This document shows, in pieces, positions 56,419 to 64,000 of a DNA stretch of 64,000 nt. This DNA is from Picrophilus oshimae DSM 9789. GTDB lineage: Archaea > Thermoplasmatota > Thermoplasmata > Thermoplasmatales > Thermoplasmataceae. Location: assembly GCF_900176435.1 (NCBI RefSeq), contig NZ_FWYE01000001.1, forward strand, positions 496,001-560,000. Reading direction: 5' to 3'. The notes below the pieces were generated by a model. That model saw only the letters and a list, made by a program, of their open reading frames with translations, did no database searches and was not told the origin of the DNA. The position numbers and the translations under genes were made by a program. The stretch's first letter is position 1, and the number at the start of each line of letters is the position of its first letter.

Positions 56419-57112
56419 TGATGGTTTAAGGCTTGACGGCCGCGCATTTAATGAGATGAGGCCGATCAGGATAACAACAGGCGTTGTTGATAACGCTGAT
56501 GGCTCTGCATATATTGAATGGGGTGCAAACAAGATTGTTGTTGCCGTTTATGTAAGGGAGGCATATCCAAAGCATGCACAGAACATCGACAAGGCAATAG
56601 TAAAGGCCAGATACAACATGGCCGGTTTTTCCGTTGAGGAAAGAAAAAGGCCAGGCCCGGACAGAAGAACCATGGAGATATCAAAACTAATCTCCGAGGC
56701 ACTGGAATCGGCAATAATGGTTGAAAGGCTGCCGAGGGCCGAGATCGATGTTTATATAGAGGTTCTCGAGGCAGATGCCGGCACAAGGATAGCAAGTCTT
56801 ACAGCGGCATCTGTTGCTGTTGCGGATGCAGGAATACCAATGAAGGATCTTCCTGTTGGCTGCACTGCCGGCAAGGCAAACGGCAAGGTCGTCCTTGATT
56901 TATCAAAGGACGAGGACAATTACGGTGATGCAGACATACCAATGGCGATACTTCCAAAGAGTGGAAAGATTATACTTCTACAGCTGGACGGCGATGTCTC
57001 TGAGCAGGAACTTGAGGAGGCAATGGAAATGATGCTTGGTGCCATGAAGAATATATCAAGGATACAGAGGGAGGCACTCATGAATAGATACATGATAGAG
57101 GATGGTGAATAA
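56393..57112 (+). CDS. rrp41: exosome catalytic subunit Rrp41
   Basis: RNase PH-fold subunit carrying the exosome active site for 3'-5' phosphorolysis. LDGRAFNEMRPIRITTGVV, phosphate-binding ERKRPGPDRRTMEIS and catalytic region KDEDNYGDADIPMAIL. ATG 56393 (239 residues) with GGTGG 5 bases upstream is preferred over GTG 56384. Overlaps the rrp4 end by 26 bases. Confidence 0.96.
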   Translation: MEEVKLINDDGLRLDGRAFNEMRPIRITTGVVDNADGSAYIEWGANKIVVAVYVREAYPKHAQNIDKAIVKARYNMAGFSVEERKRPGPDRRTMEISKLISEALESAIMVERLPRAEIDVYIEVLEADAGTRIASLTAASVAVADAGIPMKDLPVGCTAGKANGKVVLDLSKDEDNYGDADIPMAILPKSGKIILLQLDGDVSEQELEEAMEMMLGAMKNISRIQREALMNRYMIEDGE

Positions 57113-57114
57113 GG

Positions 57115-57897
57115 ATGCCAATGGACACACTCGCAGTTATATCAGGCCTGAAAAGGGATATGATACTTAACAGCATAAAACGTGGTAAAAGGCTTGACGG
57201 CCGTGGTTTAAACGATTTTAGGGATATAAAAATATTCGAGAATTACATACCAAAGGCATCGGGCTCTGCCATGGTTGAACTTGGAAGGACCAAGGTTGTT
57301 GCAGGCGTTAAAATAGAGGAGGGTGAACCGTTTCCGGATACACCTGACCAGGGAGTCATGGCACTTAACATAGAGATGCTGCCAATGGCATTTCCAACCT
57401 TTGAGGCAGGTCCACCTGGTGAGGAGGCCATAGAATACTCAAGGGTTGTTGATCGTGGCATACGTGAGAGCAAGATGATCGATGTAACAAGGCTTGTAAT
57501 CGAGCCTGGCACAAAGGTCTGGATGGTCTTTATCGATATAGATATTATAAACTACGCAGGAAATATTATAGATGCATCGACAATAGCTGCCGTTGCAGCA
57601 TTGAGAAATGCCATAGTGCCGGCATCCAGGATTGGCGGCGAGGACTTTAAGCTGCCTGTAAACGCAAATCCGGTTTCGGTTACAATGGCAAAGATAGGCG
57701 ACGAGCTTGTTATAGATCCGGATCTTGAGGAGGAACAGGTATCAAATGGAAGAATAACAATAACAATGGCAGAGGACGATCATATACATGCAATACAGAA
57801 GGGCGACGTTGGTGAATTCACCATGGAAGATATAAGAAAAGCTATAAAAGCATCAAGAGATACAGGTAATAGAATAAGGTCACAGTATTTCAGGTGA
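57115..57897 (+). CDS. rrp42: exosome subunit Rrp42
   Basis: Non-catalytic RNase PH-fold partner that alternates with Rrp41 in the hexameric ring. 260 residues; [37 protein letters not shown] and [17 protein letters not shown]. Two bases after rrp41. Confidence 0.96.
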   Translation: MPMDTLAVISGLKRDMILNSIKRGKRLDGRGLNDFRDIKIFENYIPKASGSAMVELGRTKVVAGVKIEEGEPFPDTPDQGVMALNIEMLPMAFPTFEAGPPGEEAIEYSRVVDRGIRESKMIDVTRLVIEPGTKVWMVFIDIDIINYAGNIIDASTIAAVAALRNAIVPASRIGGEDFKLPVNANPVSVTMAKIGDELVIDPDLEEEQVSNGRITITMAEDDHIHAIQKGDVGEFTMEDIRKAIKASRDTGNRIRSQYFR

Positions 57898-57902
57898 TGG
57901 GA

Positions 57903-58160
57903 ATGGCAAAACATACAGTAAAGGTTGGTGTTGCAGGCCGTTTTGGCCCAAGGTATGGTGTAACAGTAAGAAAGGAATGGTCAAAGTATTATGTGCAGAA
58001 GAAGGCATACTATGTATGCCCAAAGTGCAAGCAGAAAAAGGTAAGGCGCATAGCCAACGGCATATGGGAGTGCAGGCACTGCTCATATAAATTTGCCGGC
58101 GGCTCATACAATCCTGAGTACAGCGCCGAGATTGTCAGGGAGGTAGCCGGAAATGTATAA
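57903..58160 (+). CDS. rpl37ae: ribosomal protein L37Ae
   Basis: About 85 residues, zinc ribbon [28 protein letters not shown] over the rrp42 stop places the start at ATG 57903 ([15 protein letters not shown]). Overlaps rpo12 by 8 bases. Confidence 0.95.
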   Translation: MAKHTVKVGVAGRFGPRYGVTVRKEWSKYYVQKKAYYVCPKCKQKKVRRIANGIWECRHCSYKFAGGSYNPEYSAEIVREVAGNV

Positions 58161-58284
58161 ATGCATAAGATGCGGCAGGCCTCTTGAGAAATCCTTTGGA
58201 ACCGCAGACATAGAATGCGAGTGCGGCTCCAGGGTTTTCGTAAAGGAGAGACCCAACATAGAGAAAAAGGTAATAGCAAGATAA
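58153..58284 (+). CDS. rpo12: RNA polymerase subunit Rpo12 (P)
   Basis: 43 residues, too short for common ORF cut-offs. [10 protein letters not shown] and [14 protein letters not shown] form the four-Cys zinc ribbon of Rpo12/Rpb12. Starts 8 bases before the L37Ae stop. The rpl37ae-rpo12 pair is conserved in archaea. Confidence 0.94.
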   Translation: MYKCIRCGRPLEKSFGTADIECECGSRVFVKERPNIEKKVIAR

Positions 58285-58285
58285 C

Positions 58286-59419
58286 ATGGATTTAAAGGAA
58301 CTGTTCGATCTAAACCTGTGCCTTAGATGCACGGGTCGTATTTTTGCAGCCGTGGATACAGGTTTGACAAACGAGGAGCGTGGCGCAAGGCTTTACTTCG
58401 CGTACAAATCCATCTACGGCGAAAGGGATGTACCGGAATCATGTTATCTTTGCAATGGGGTGTTCAAGAAATTTGATGAATTTTTTAATATATTAATGTC
58501 AAAATTAAATAATTACGAGTTTAACAGCATACTTGTTGGATCAACATTTGATGAAAATATTATAGAAATGGAAAAGGATATACAGTCCAGGTTTGGTTCA
58601 AAGGGCGAGAGCATAAAAAAGGAATTTAACAGGGAATTCGGTAAATACCTATCAAAGAGGCTTGGAAAACCATTTTCAAAGGATGCAGACCTTACAATTG
58701 AGGTCGATGCATTATATGAAAACGTGAATATAATAGTAAAACCCGTCTATATTTACGGTGTTTACATAAAAAAATCCAGGGACATATCACAGACAAGGTG
58801 GATACATAAAACTGGGGAGTCCATAGAATCAATAATAGGAAATGAGCTAAGATCAATGACCGGCTGTGAAAACTACTACCTGCACGGATCTGGCCGGGAG
58901 GACGTGGATGTCATGATGCTTGGCAATGGCCGCGAATTTGTAATTGAGGCAGCAATGCCAAAAAGAAGGTATATTGATTTATATGAGCTGCAGCTCAGGG
59001 TAAATGCATCAGGTATTCTTTTTATATATAATTTATCATATTCATCAAAGGCCACTGTAAGAAGGATAAAATCAGAGCTTCATGAAAAGCTTTACATTGC
59101 TGAGGTAACCGGTGATCTAAATAAAGATATTAAAAAAGCATGCAGTAAATTCAATAATTTAATAATTGAGCAGAGGACACCATTGAGGGTTATAAACCAC
59201 AGATCAGATCTTGTGAGGCGCAAAAAAATAAACTATATTAATATAATAAGTATAATGAATGGAAGGGCTCTCTTAAAGATATGTGCTGAGGCAGGAACAT
59301 ACATAAAGGAGCTTGTAAACGGCGATAATGGCAGGACAGTTCCAAGCCTGTCATCTGTTTACGGTTCCCAGCTTCAGGTATCGAGCCTTGATGTGGTAAA
59401 AATATATAGGGATGATTAA
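58286..59419 (+). CDS. pus10: tRNA pseudouridine synthase Pus10
   Basis: 377 residues. N-terminal zinc-binding THUMP-like part (CLRCTGR, CYLCNGV) and a C-terminal synthase domain with the catalytic Asp in HGSGREDVDVMMLG. Makes pseudouridine 54 and 55 in archaeal tRNA. One base after rpo12. Confidence 0.93.
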   Translation: MDLKELFDLNLCLRCTGRIFAAVDTGLTNEERGARLYFAYKSIYGERDVPESCYLCNGVFKKFDEFFNILMSKLNNYEFNSILVGSTFDENIIEMEKDIQSRFGSKGESIKKEFNREFGKYLSKRLGKPFSKDADLTIEVDALYENVNIIVKPVYIYGVYIKKSRDISQTRWIHKTGESIESIIGNELRSMTGCENYYLHGSGREDVDVMMLGNGREFVIEAAMPKRRYIDLYELQLRVNASGILFIYNLSYSSKATVRRIKSELHEKLYIAEVTGDLNKDIKKACSKFNNLIIEQRTPLRVINHRSDLVRRKKINYINIISIMNGRALLKICAEAGTYIKELVNGDNGRTVPSLSSVYGSQLQVSSLDVVKIYRDD

Positions 59420-59420
59420 A

Positions 59421-59714
59421 ATGACAAAGATGTCCAAGGGTCCGAGATCAGGTTCAAGAAGGGTTATGACAAAATCGGTAAAGAATAAGGGCATGCCAAA
59501 GGTAAATGAAATGATGAAGACATTCGAGGTTGGCGACAGGGCTGCAATAGTTATAAACTCGGCGGTTCCTGATGGTATGCCCCACCACGACTTCCAGGGC
59601 ATTACTGGCGTTATAACTGGCATGCAGGGTAGCTGTTACATACTTTCATTTAAGGTAGGCAACGTTGAAAAGAAAGTTATAGCCGCACCTGTGCATCTCA
59701 GGAAGGTCCAGTAA
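59421..59714 (+). CDS. rpl21e: ribosomal protein L21e
   Basis: About 97 residues: SKGPRSGSRRVMTKSVKNKG, AVPDGMPHHDFQGITGVI, APVHLRKVQ are typical. ATG 59412 and 59430 are alternative starts; 59421 is chosen because GGATGAT lies just upstream. The L21e, Rpo4, DUF655, KsgA order is the usual archaeal one. Confidence 0.94.
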   Translation: MTKMSKGPRSGSRRVMTKSVKNKGMPKVNEMMKTFEVGDRAAIVINSAVPDGMPHHDFQGITGVITGMQGSCYILSFKVGNVEKKVIAAPVHLRKVQ

Positions 59715-60023
59715 ATGAAGATAAGCTATATAACGAATCTGGAGGTTTATAACAGGCTTATTTCAAAGGATGAACACAACGACATAGAAAAGGATGAGCT
59801 TTCATATATAGAGAATTTCATGAAAATCAATCCATCAACTGACATTGAATCAATAAGAAAGGAAATTATGGCGCTTTCAAATCTTTCACAGGAGGTATCT
59901 TCAAAGATCATAGATATTATGCCAGTAACAAGGGAGGAATTAACAGCCATACTATCATCATATAATATAATGCCTGATGATAGCGTCCTTGAAAAAATTC
60001 TTGATTATATAAAGGGATTATAG
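59715..60023 (+). CDS. rpo4: RNA polymerase subunit Rpo4 (F)
   Basis: 102 residues, the Rpb4 homologue of the stalk with Rpo7: ELSYIENFMKINPSTDIESI and MPVTREELTAILSSYNIMPDDSVLEKILDYI. Abuts the L21e stop. Confidence 0.9.
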   Translation: MKISYITNLEVYNRLISKDEHNDIEKDELSYIENFMKINPSTDIESIRKEIMALSNLSQEVSSKIIDIMPVTREELTAILSSYNIMPDDSVLEKILDYIKGL

Positions 60024-60025
60024 TT

Positions 60026-60577
60026 ATGGAGGAGTACGCTTACGTTCTGGACTACCTTCCACAGGGTAGGCCGGATGAGAGAAATTTTAGATCACAGCAG
60101 CCATTGATACTGGCCATAGGCGAGGACGAATTCAAGCTGCTTGAAATCATTGCGAATCCAAATGCTGTTATAACGATAGGCGATAGGATATACATAGGCA
60201 AGGACCAGCAGAAAAGGGACAAGATCATATCAATAAAGCGCAGGATAACATACAAGGAGCTGACAAGTGCCGCTGTAAGTGAGCTGCCGTATATAATAGA
60301 GGATATAATAGATAAAAATCCAAAGAAGTTTATAGACTTCTTTAACAAGTCAGAGCCAATAAATTCAAGGCTGCACACACTTGAGCTTCTTCCAGGCCTT
60401 GGCAATAAAAGCATGTGGAGCATCCTTGAGGAGAGAAAGAAGAAGCCATTTGAGAGCTTCGAGGATATCTCTGAGAGGGTTAAGAGTGTTCACAATCCAA
60501 AGAAGATGATAGTTAATAGAATACTTGATGAGCTGCAGAACAGGTACGAAAAATACAAGCTTTTTGTTGCAAAATGA
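60026..60577 (+). CDS. DUF655 family protein
   Basis: 183 residues. N-terminal OB-like domain (AYVLDYLPQGRPDE, PLILAIGEDEFKLLEI) and a C-terminal helix-hairpin-helix (LELLPGLGNKSMWSILEERKKKPF). Archaeal family of presumed nucleic acid binding. Overlaps ksgA by ATGA. Confidence 0.9.
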   Translation: MEEYAYVLDYLPQGRPDERNFRSQQPLILAIGEDEFKLLEIIANPNAVITIGDRIYIGKDQQKRDKIISIKRRITYKELTSAAVSELPYIIEDIIDKNPKKFIDFFNKSEPINSRLHTLELLPGLGNKSMWSILEERKKKPFESFEDISERVKSVHNPKKMIVNRILDELQNRYEKYKLFVAK

Positions 60578-61293
60578 AATTTTCAAGAAAGTATGGCCAG
60601 GTTTTTTTAAAAAATTTAAACATCGCAAAAATCGAGGTGAACCTTTTAAATTTATCTCCGGGTGAAAGGGTTCTGGAAATAGGCCCCGGTCATGGAATTT
60701 TAACATCAATAATAATGGAAAAGAATGTTAATTTAACCGTTGTTGAACCTGACCATAGATTCTACAATGAAATAATATTAAGATTCCCGGGATTAAATGC
60801 AATAAAAAATAGCTTTCTGGATTTAAATCCTGATGCCTACGACAAGATAATAGGAAATATACCATATAATATATCATCACAGATCATCTTTAAATTATAT
60901 GATTTTGATTTTAAGCTGGCATTATTGATGGTTCAAAGGGAATTTGCTGAAAGGCTTGTAGCATCTCCCGGGAATAAAAATTACTCAAGGCTGAGCGCAT
61001 CATCAAAATTAAGGTTTGATATAAAAAAGGTTATGGACGTCTCAAGAAAAAACTTTTACCCTGTTCCTGAGGTTGATTCCTCCATTATTATTATAAAGAA
61101 AAACAATAAAAAAATACCCTGTAATCCTGATGATATTATAAAAATGGCATTTTCAATGAAGAGAAAGAAGATTTCAAGCATATTTAAAAATTATGATGGG
61201 CCATTAAAAGATAAAAGGCCCGGAGATTTAAGTCCAGAGGATTTCATTGACCTTTGCTGTTATCTTTTCCCTGAACGTTGCCAAGGCTCCTGA
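60574..61293 (+). CDS. ksgA: 16S rRNA dimethyladenosine transferase KsgA/Dim1
   Basis: 239 residues. SAM motifs VLEIGPGHGILT, VVEPDHRF, and the catalytic GNIPYNIS. Dimethylates two adenines in the last 16S hairpin; that loop is present in the 16S of this window. The C-terminal 50 bases overlap the convergent stomatin-like gene. Confidence 0.94.
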   Translation: MKFSRKYGQVFLKNLNIAKIEVNLLNLSPGERVLEIGPGHGILTSIIMEKNVNLTVVEPDHRFYNEIILRFPGLNAIKNSFLDLNPDAYDKIIGNIPYNISSQIIFKLYDFDFKLALLMVQREFAERLVASPGNKNYSRLSASSKLRFDIKKVMDVSRKNFYPVPEVDSSIIIIKKNNKKIPCNPDDIIKMAFSMKRKKISSIFKNYDGPLKDKRPGDLSPEDFIDLCCYLFPERCQGS

Positions 61294-62065
61294 GTGCGGT
61301 TGCCGTGTAAAATGATGAAAGATCACCGGCGACAGGCGTCATCTGTGGAACCATTATTATTGTGCCCTTGCCCTCAAGACCTATCTGATATATTATATCC
61401 ATCCATCTTAACTGGAATGCGGTTGGATCGTTTCTGTACTGCTGGCCGGCCTCTATCATCTTGCTTGCGGCCTCAACCTCTGCCTGTGCAAGCGTTACCC
61501 TGGATCTCCTCTCCCTCTCGGCTGCAGCCTGCCTGGACATCGCATCCTGGAGGTTCTGTGGAACAAGCACATCCCTTATTTCAACAGATGAAACCTTGAC
61601 ACCCCAGTGCTCGGTCTTCTCGTCTATGATCTCACGGGCAGCCTCTCCTATCTTCTCCCTTTCAGATAATATCTCATCGAAGTTGTACTTTCCTATAACC
61701 TCCCTAAGCGTCGTCTGGGCTGCAAGCTGGGTCGCGGTTCCATAATTCTCAACGTTTAAAACGGCCTTATCTGGATCTATTACCTGGAAATACATAACTG
61801 CATCGACGTTTATTGGAACGTTATCCCTTGTAAACGTTGACTCTGTTTTAAAGGCCACTGGCTGGATCCTTGTTGATATAACAACAGCTATTCTGCTTAT
61901 TATCGGGGTTACATACACCAGGCCAGGCCCCTTCATGCCTGTGTACCTGCCAAGCGTTAGAACAGGTGCCCTTTGCCATTCCTTTAATACATGTATTCCT
62001 GAGAGCAGGAATATCACTATTATTATCAATATTATTATGAGTAATATTGTTGTTGCCGCAATCAT
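61244..62065 (-). CDS. stomatin/prohibitin-like SPFH protein
   Basis: 273 residues: one N-terminal membrane helix (LLIIILIIIVIFLLSG), then an SPFH domain (RAPVLTLGRYTGMKGPGLVYVTPI, VDAVMYFQVIDPDKA, REVIGKYNFDEILSEREKIG) and a short coiled coil. The family forms membrane scaffolds. It is often paired with an NfeD gene, which is not visible next to it here. Confidence 0.92.
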   Translation of the reverse strand: MIAATTILLIIILIIIVIFLLSGIHVLKEWQRAPVLTLGRYTGMKGPGLVYVTPIISRIAVVISTRIQPVAFKTESTFTRDNVPINVDAVMYFQVIDPDKAVLNVENYGTATQLAAQTTLREVIGKYNFDEILSEREKIGEAAREIIDEKTEHWGVKVSSVEIRDVLVPQNLQDAMSRQAAAERERRSRVTLAQAEVEAASKMIEAGQQYRNDPTAFQLRWMDIIYQIGLEGKGTIIMVPQMTPVAGDLSSFYTATALRSLGNVQGKDNSKGQ

Positions 62066-62191
62066 GTATATTATTAAATAATTTTACTATTTAAATTTTT
62101 TTAAAAAAATATTATTAAAATACCATTATTTATCGGTTAACAGCGAAACAATCAACGTTAATTTTTAAATATAATAACAGGTTATCCATCC

Positions 62192-63247
62192 ATGTCAGGT
62201 ATAGTTACCTACGGCTCTTACATTCCAAGGTACAGAATAAGGCCGGAGGAGATAGCCAGGGTCTGGGGCGAGGACCCTGAAAAGATGAAGAATGGTATTT
62301 TTATATTAAGCAAGAGTGTTCCCGGCCCCGATGAGGATGTTGCAACAATATCTGTTGAGGCTGCAAGAAACGCATTAAAAAGATCAAATATAGATCCAAA
62401 TGATATCGGCGCAATATACATTGGTTCAGAGTCACATCCATACGCCGTGAAGCCAACCGCAACGATAGTTGCAGCCGCCATAGGCATGCCATTTAGAACG
62501 TTTGCAGCAGATTATGAATTTGCATGCAAGGCGGGAACGGCTGCAATGCAGAACATAAAGGCAATGGTCGATTCAAACATGATAAAATACGGTATGGCCA
62601 TTGGATCTGATACATCCCAGGGTGCGCCTGGCGATGCCCTGGAGTATACGGCATCTGCCGGTGGAACTGCCATGGTCATAGGCCGTGATAATGTTATAGC
62701 CGAGATAAACAAGACAATATCTGTTGCAACAGATACCCCTGATTTCTGGCGCCGCGAGGGCGAACCATATCCAAAGCACGGTGAGAGATTCACCGGTGAG
62801 CCCGGATACTTTAAGCATGTTATAGGTGCCGCAAGGGATATAATGTCAGAGTTGAACACAAAGCCTGATGATTATGATTACGTCGTTTTCCATCAGCCAA
62901 ACGGTAAATTCCCAACAAGGGCTGCAAAGATCCTTGGCTTCAGTGAGGAGCAGTACAGGGAGGGGCTTATAACGCCTTATATAGGTAATACATACTCAGG
63001 ATCAACAATGACCGGTCTTTCAGCAATACTTGATGTATCAAAGCCCGGCGATAGGATACTTGCAGTATCATTCGGTTCAGGGGCCGGTTCAGATGCCTTT
63101 GATATAACAGTTACCGATAATATACTTGATTATCATAGAGAGAACGCCCCGGGCGTAAGAAAGATGATGGAAAGCACAGAGTATATTGATTATGCTGTTT
63201 ATTCAAAATTCAGAAAGATACTTGTTTTTGGTGATAACCTTGAGTGA
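62192..63247 (+). CDS. hydroxymethylglutaryl-CoA synthase
   Basis: 351 residues, archaeal HMG-CoA synthase: SYIPRYRI start, [13 protein letters not shown], catalytic Cys in [10 protein letters not shown], His in [19 protein letters not shown]. First committed step of the mevalonate route to archaeal lipids. It overlaps the thiolase gene by 8 bases, which fits the thiolase-HMGS channel complex known in archaea. Confidence 0.94.
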   Translation: MSGIVTYGSYIPRYRIRPEEIARVWGEDPEKMKNGIFILSKSVPGPDEDVATISVEAARNALKRSNIDPNDIGAIYIGSESHPYAVKPTATIVAAAIGMPFRTFAADYEFACKAGTAAMQNIKAMVDSNMIKYGMAIGSDTSQGAPGDALEYTASAGGTAMVIGRDNVIAEINKTISVATDTPDFWRREGEPYPKHGERFTGEPGYFKHVIGAARDIMSELNTKPDDYDYVVFHQPNGKFPTRAAKILGFSEEQYREGLITPYIGNTYSGSTMTGLSAILDVSKPGDRILAVSFGSGAGSDAFDITVTDNILDYHRENAPGVRKMMESTEYIDYAVYSKFRKILVFGDNLE

Positions 63248-64000
63248 TGTTTATATTATTGGTGCTGGAGAAACAAAGTTTGGCGAGCTATGGGACAAAT
63301 CATTGAGAAATCTTGCCGTTGAGGCCGGGTTAAAGGCAATAGAGAACGCAGGAATATATTCCAAGGATATTGACATAATATACGGTGCAAACGGTCTTGC
63401 AGGTGTGATAAACAAGCAGGAGAACATCGGCGCGTTAATAGCGGATTTCTCAGGTCTTTCAGAGGAGGGCATACCTGCAATAAGGATAGAGGCATCAACG
63501 GCGTCTGGTGCCGCAGCTGTTCATGAGGCATACCTTGCAATAAAATCCGGTGAATACAACGTTGCAGTGGTTGGCGGTGTTGAAAAAATGACCGATATAC
63601 ATGGGCACGAGATCAATGAAATCATGTCATCAATACTTGATCGCGAGTGGGAATCATTTTACGGCGCAACACCGGCATCAATGGCCGCATTAATAGCAAG
63701 GAAATACATGAAGGATTTCAATATAGAAAAGGAGGCACTTTCGATGATCTCTGTTAACGACCACGAAAACGCATCAAGGAATCCTGATGCACAGTACAGA
63801 AATAAAATATCATTGAAGCAGGCAATGGAATCCGTCATGGTTGCAGACCCGTTAACGTTAATGGACTGCTCTCCAATAAGCGATGGTGCTGCTGCCATTG
63901 TCCTTGCATCCGAGGATTTTGTTAAGAGAAATAAAAAGGATGGAGTTAAAATACTGGCATCTGCAATAGCAGAGGATTACCTTGACGTTGGTTCAAGAAA
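63240..64000 (+). CDS. thiolase (acetyl-CoA acetyltransferase family), 3' truncated
   Basis: The open frame runs off the window. A TTG start at 63240 is supported by GGTGAT at 63230-63235, four bases upstream. Residues match archaeal thiolases ([31 protein letters not shown]). At the usual nucleophile position the sequence is [10 protein letters not shown] instead of ACASG, so the Cys is Thr. The C-terminal catalytic His and Cys motifs are outside the window. It overlaps the HMG-CoA synthase stop, so it probably supplies acetoacetyl-CoA to that enzyme, if active. Confidence 0.85.
   Translation, partial: MSDVYIIGAGETKFGELWDKSLRNLAVEAGLKAIENAGIYSKDIDIIYGANGLAGVINKQENIGALIADFSGLSEEGIPAIRIEASTASGAAAVHEAYLAIKSGEYNVAVVGGVEKMTDIHGHEINEIMSSILDREWESFYGATPASMAALIARKYMKDFNIEKEALSMISVNDHENASRNPDAQYRNKISLKQAMESVMVADPLTLMDCSPISDGAAAIVLASEDFVKRNKKDGVKILASAIAEDYLDVGSR

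Overview
The window comes from an AT-rich archaeal chromosome of the Thermoplasmatales, most like Picrophilus. The evidence is the archaeal information-processing set (EF-1alpha, EF-2, Spt5, Rpo4, Rpo11, Rpo12, exosome, Nop10, archaeal ribosomal proteins), a 16S rRNA gene with no 23S or tRNA behind it (unlinked rRNA genes are known for Thermoplasma relatives), a Cdc48/VAT ATPase, and acidophile-type heterotrophic metabolism. Genus assignment is inference. I saw no insertion sequence, prophage, CRISPR array or tRNA gene. Coding density is very high, and no gene-free stretch exceeds about 300 bases.

Layout. 1-8460: end of a Cdc48/VAT gene, archaeosine transglycosylase TgtA, RmuC, small winged-helix proteins, an MFS exporter, a dienoyl-CoA-reductase-type SDR and a membrane protein. 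8531-10260: 16S rRNA with a structured leader and a processing stem. 10301-13824: SecE and Spt5, an unrecognised Cys-containing protein, a PUA protein, a peroxiredoxin, and a 57-residue membrane protein on the minus strand. 13841-16215: L11-L1-L10-L12 operon (minus). 16310-25224: ComB- and MptE-like enzymes, a DUF373 protein, a small winged-helix protein, an MBL hydrolase, ferredoxin-NADP reductase, Dph2, a tRNA methylthiotransferase, an Lrp regulator and aspartase. 25312-31473: a degenerate isocitrate-dehydrogenase paralogue, an isoaspartyl peptidase/asparaginase, a degenerate site-2-protease homologue and AlaRS. 31646-34873: dCMP deaminase, Hsp20 with a palindromic operator, its probable repressor, OsmC and threonine synthase. 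34907-38774: EF-2, S10, EF-1alpha. 38912-45682: LigB-like protein, Rpo11, TrmG10, IleRS, an EamA transporter, CsaA and an unknown basic protein. 45758-47899: the L44e-S27e-aIF2alpha-Nop10-PAC2 operon. 47967-55621: a second peroxiredoxin, LutB/LutA-like proteins, an S9 peptidase, FixC-FixX and a Cas4/RecB-like nuclease. 55726-61293: the exosome superoperon (Rrp4, Rrp41, Rrp42, L37Ae, Rpo12, Pus10, L21e, Rpo4, DUF655, KsgA). 61244-64000: a stomatin-like protein, HMG-CoA synthase and the start of a thiolase.

Two kinds of translation start appear. Operon-internal and highly expressed genes carry GGTGAT or GGTGG 3-5 bases before the start codon, complementary to the 16S 3' end. Many first genes start about 25 bases after a TATA box and look leaderless. 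No single new multi-gene defence or mobile system is evident. The most notable signals are proteins that keep a fold but have lost key residues: the ICDH paralogue, the site-2 protease, zinc-less TgtA and a Cys-to-Thr thiolase. Others are Spt5 with an extra N-terminal beta-rich domain, an orphan Cas4-like nuclease with two cysteine clusters, and an hsp20-repressor unit with a near-perfect operator.
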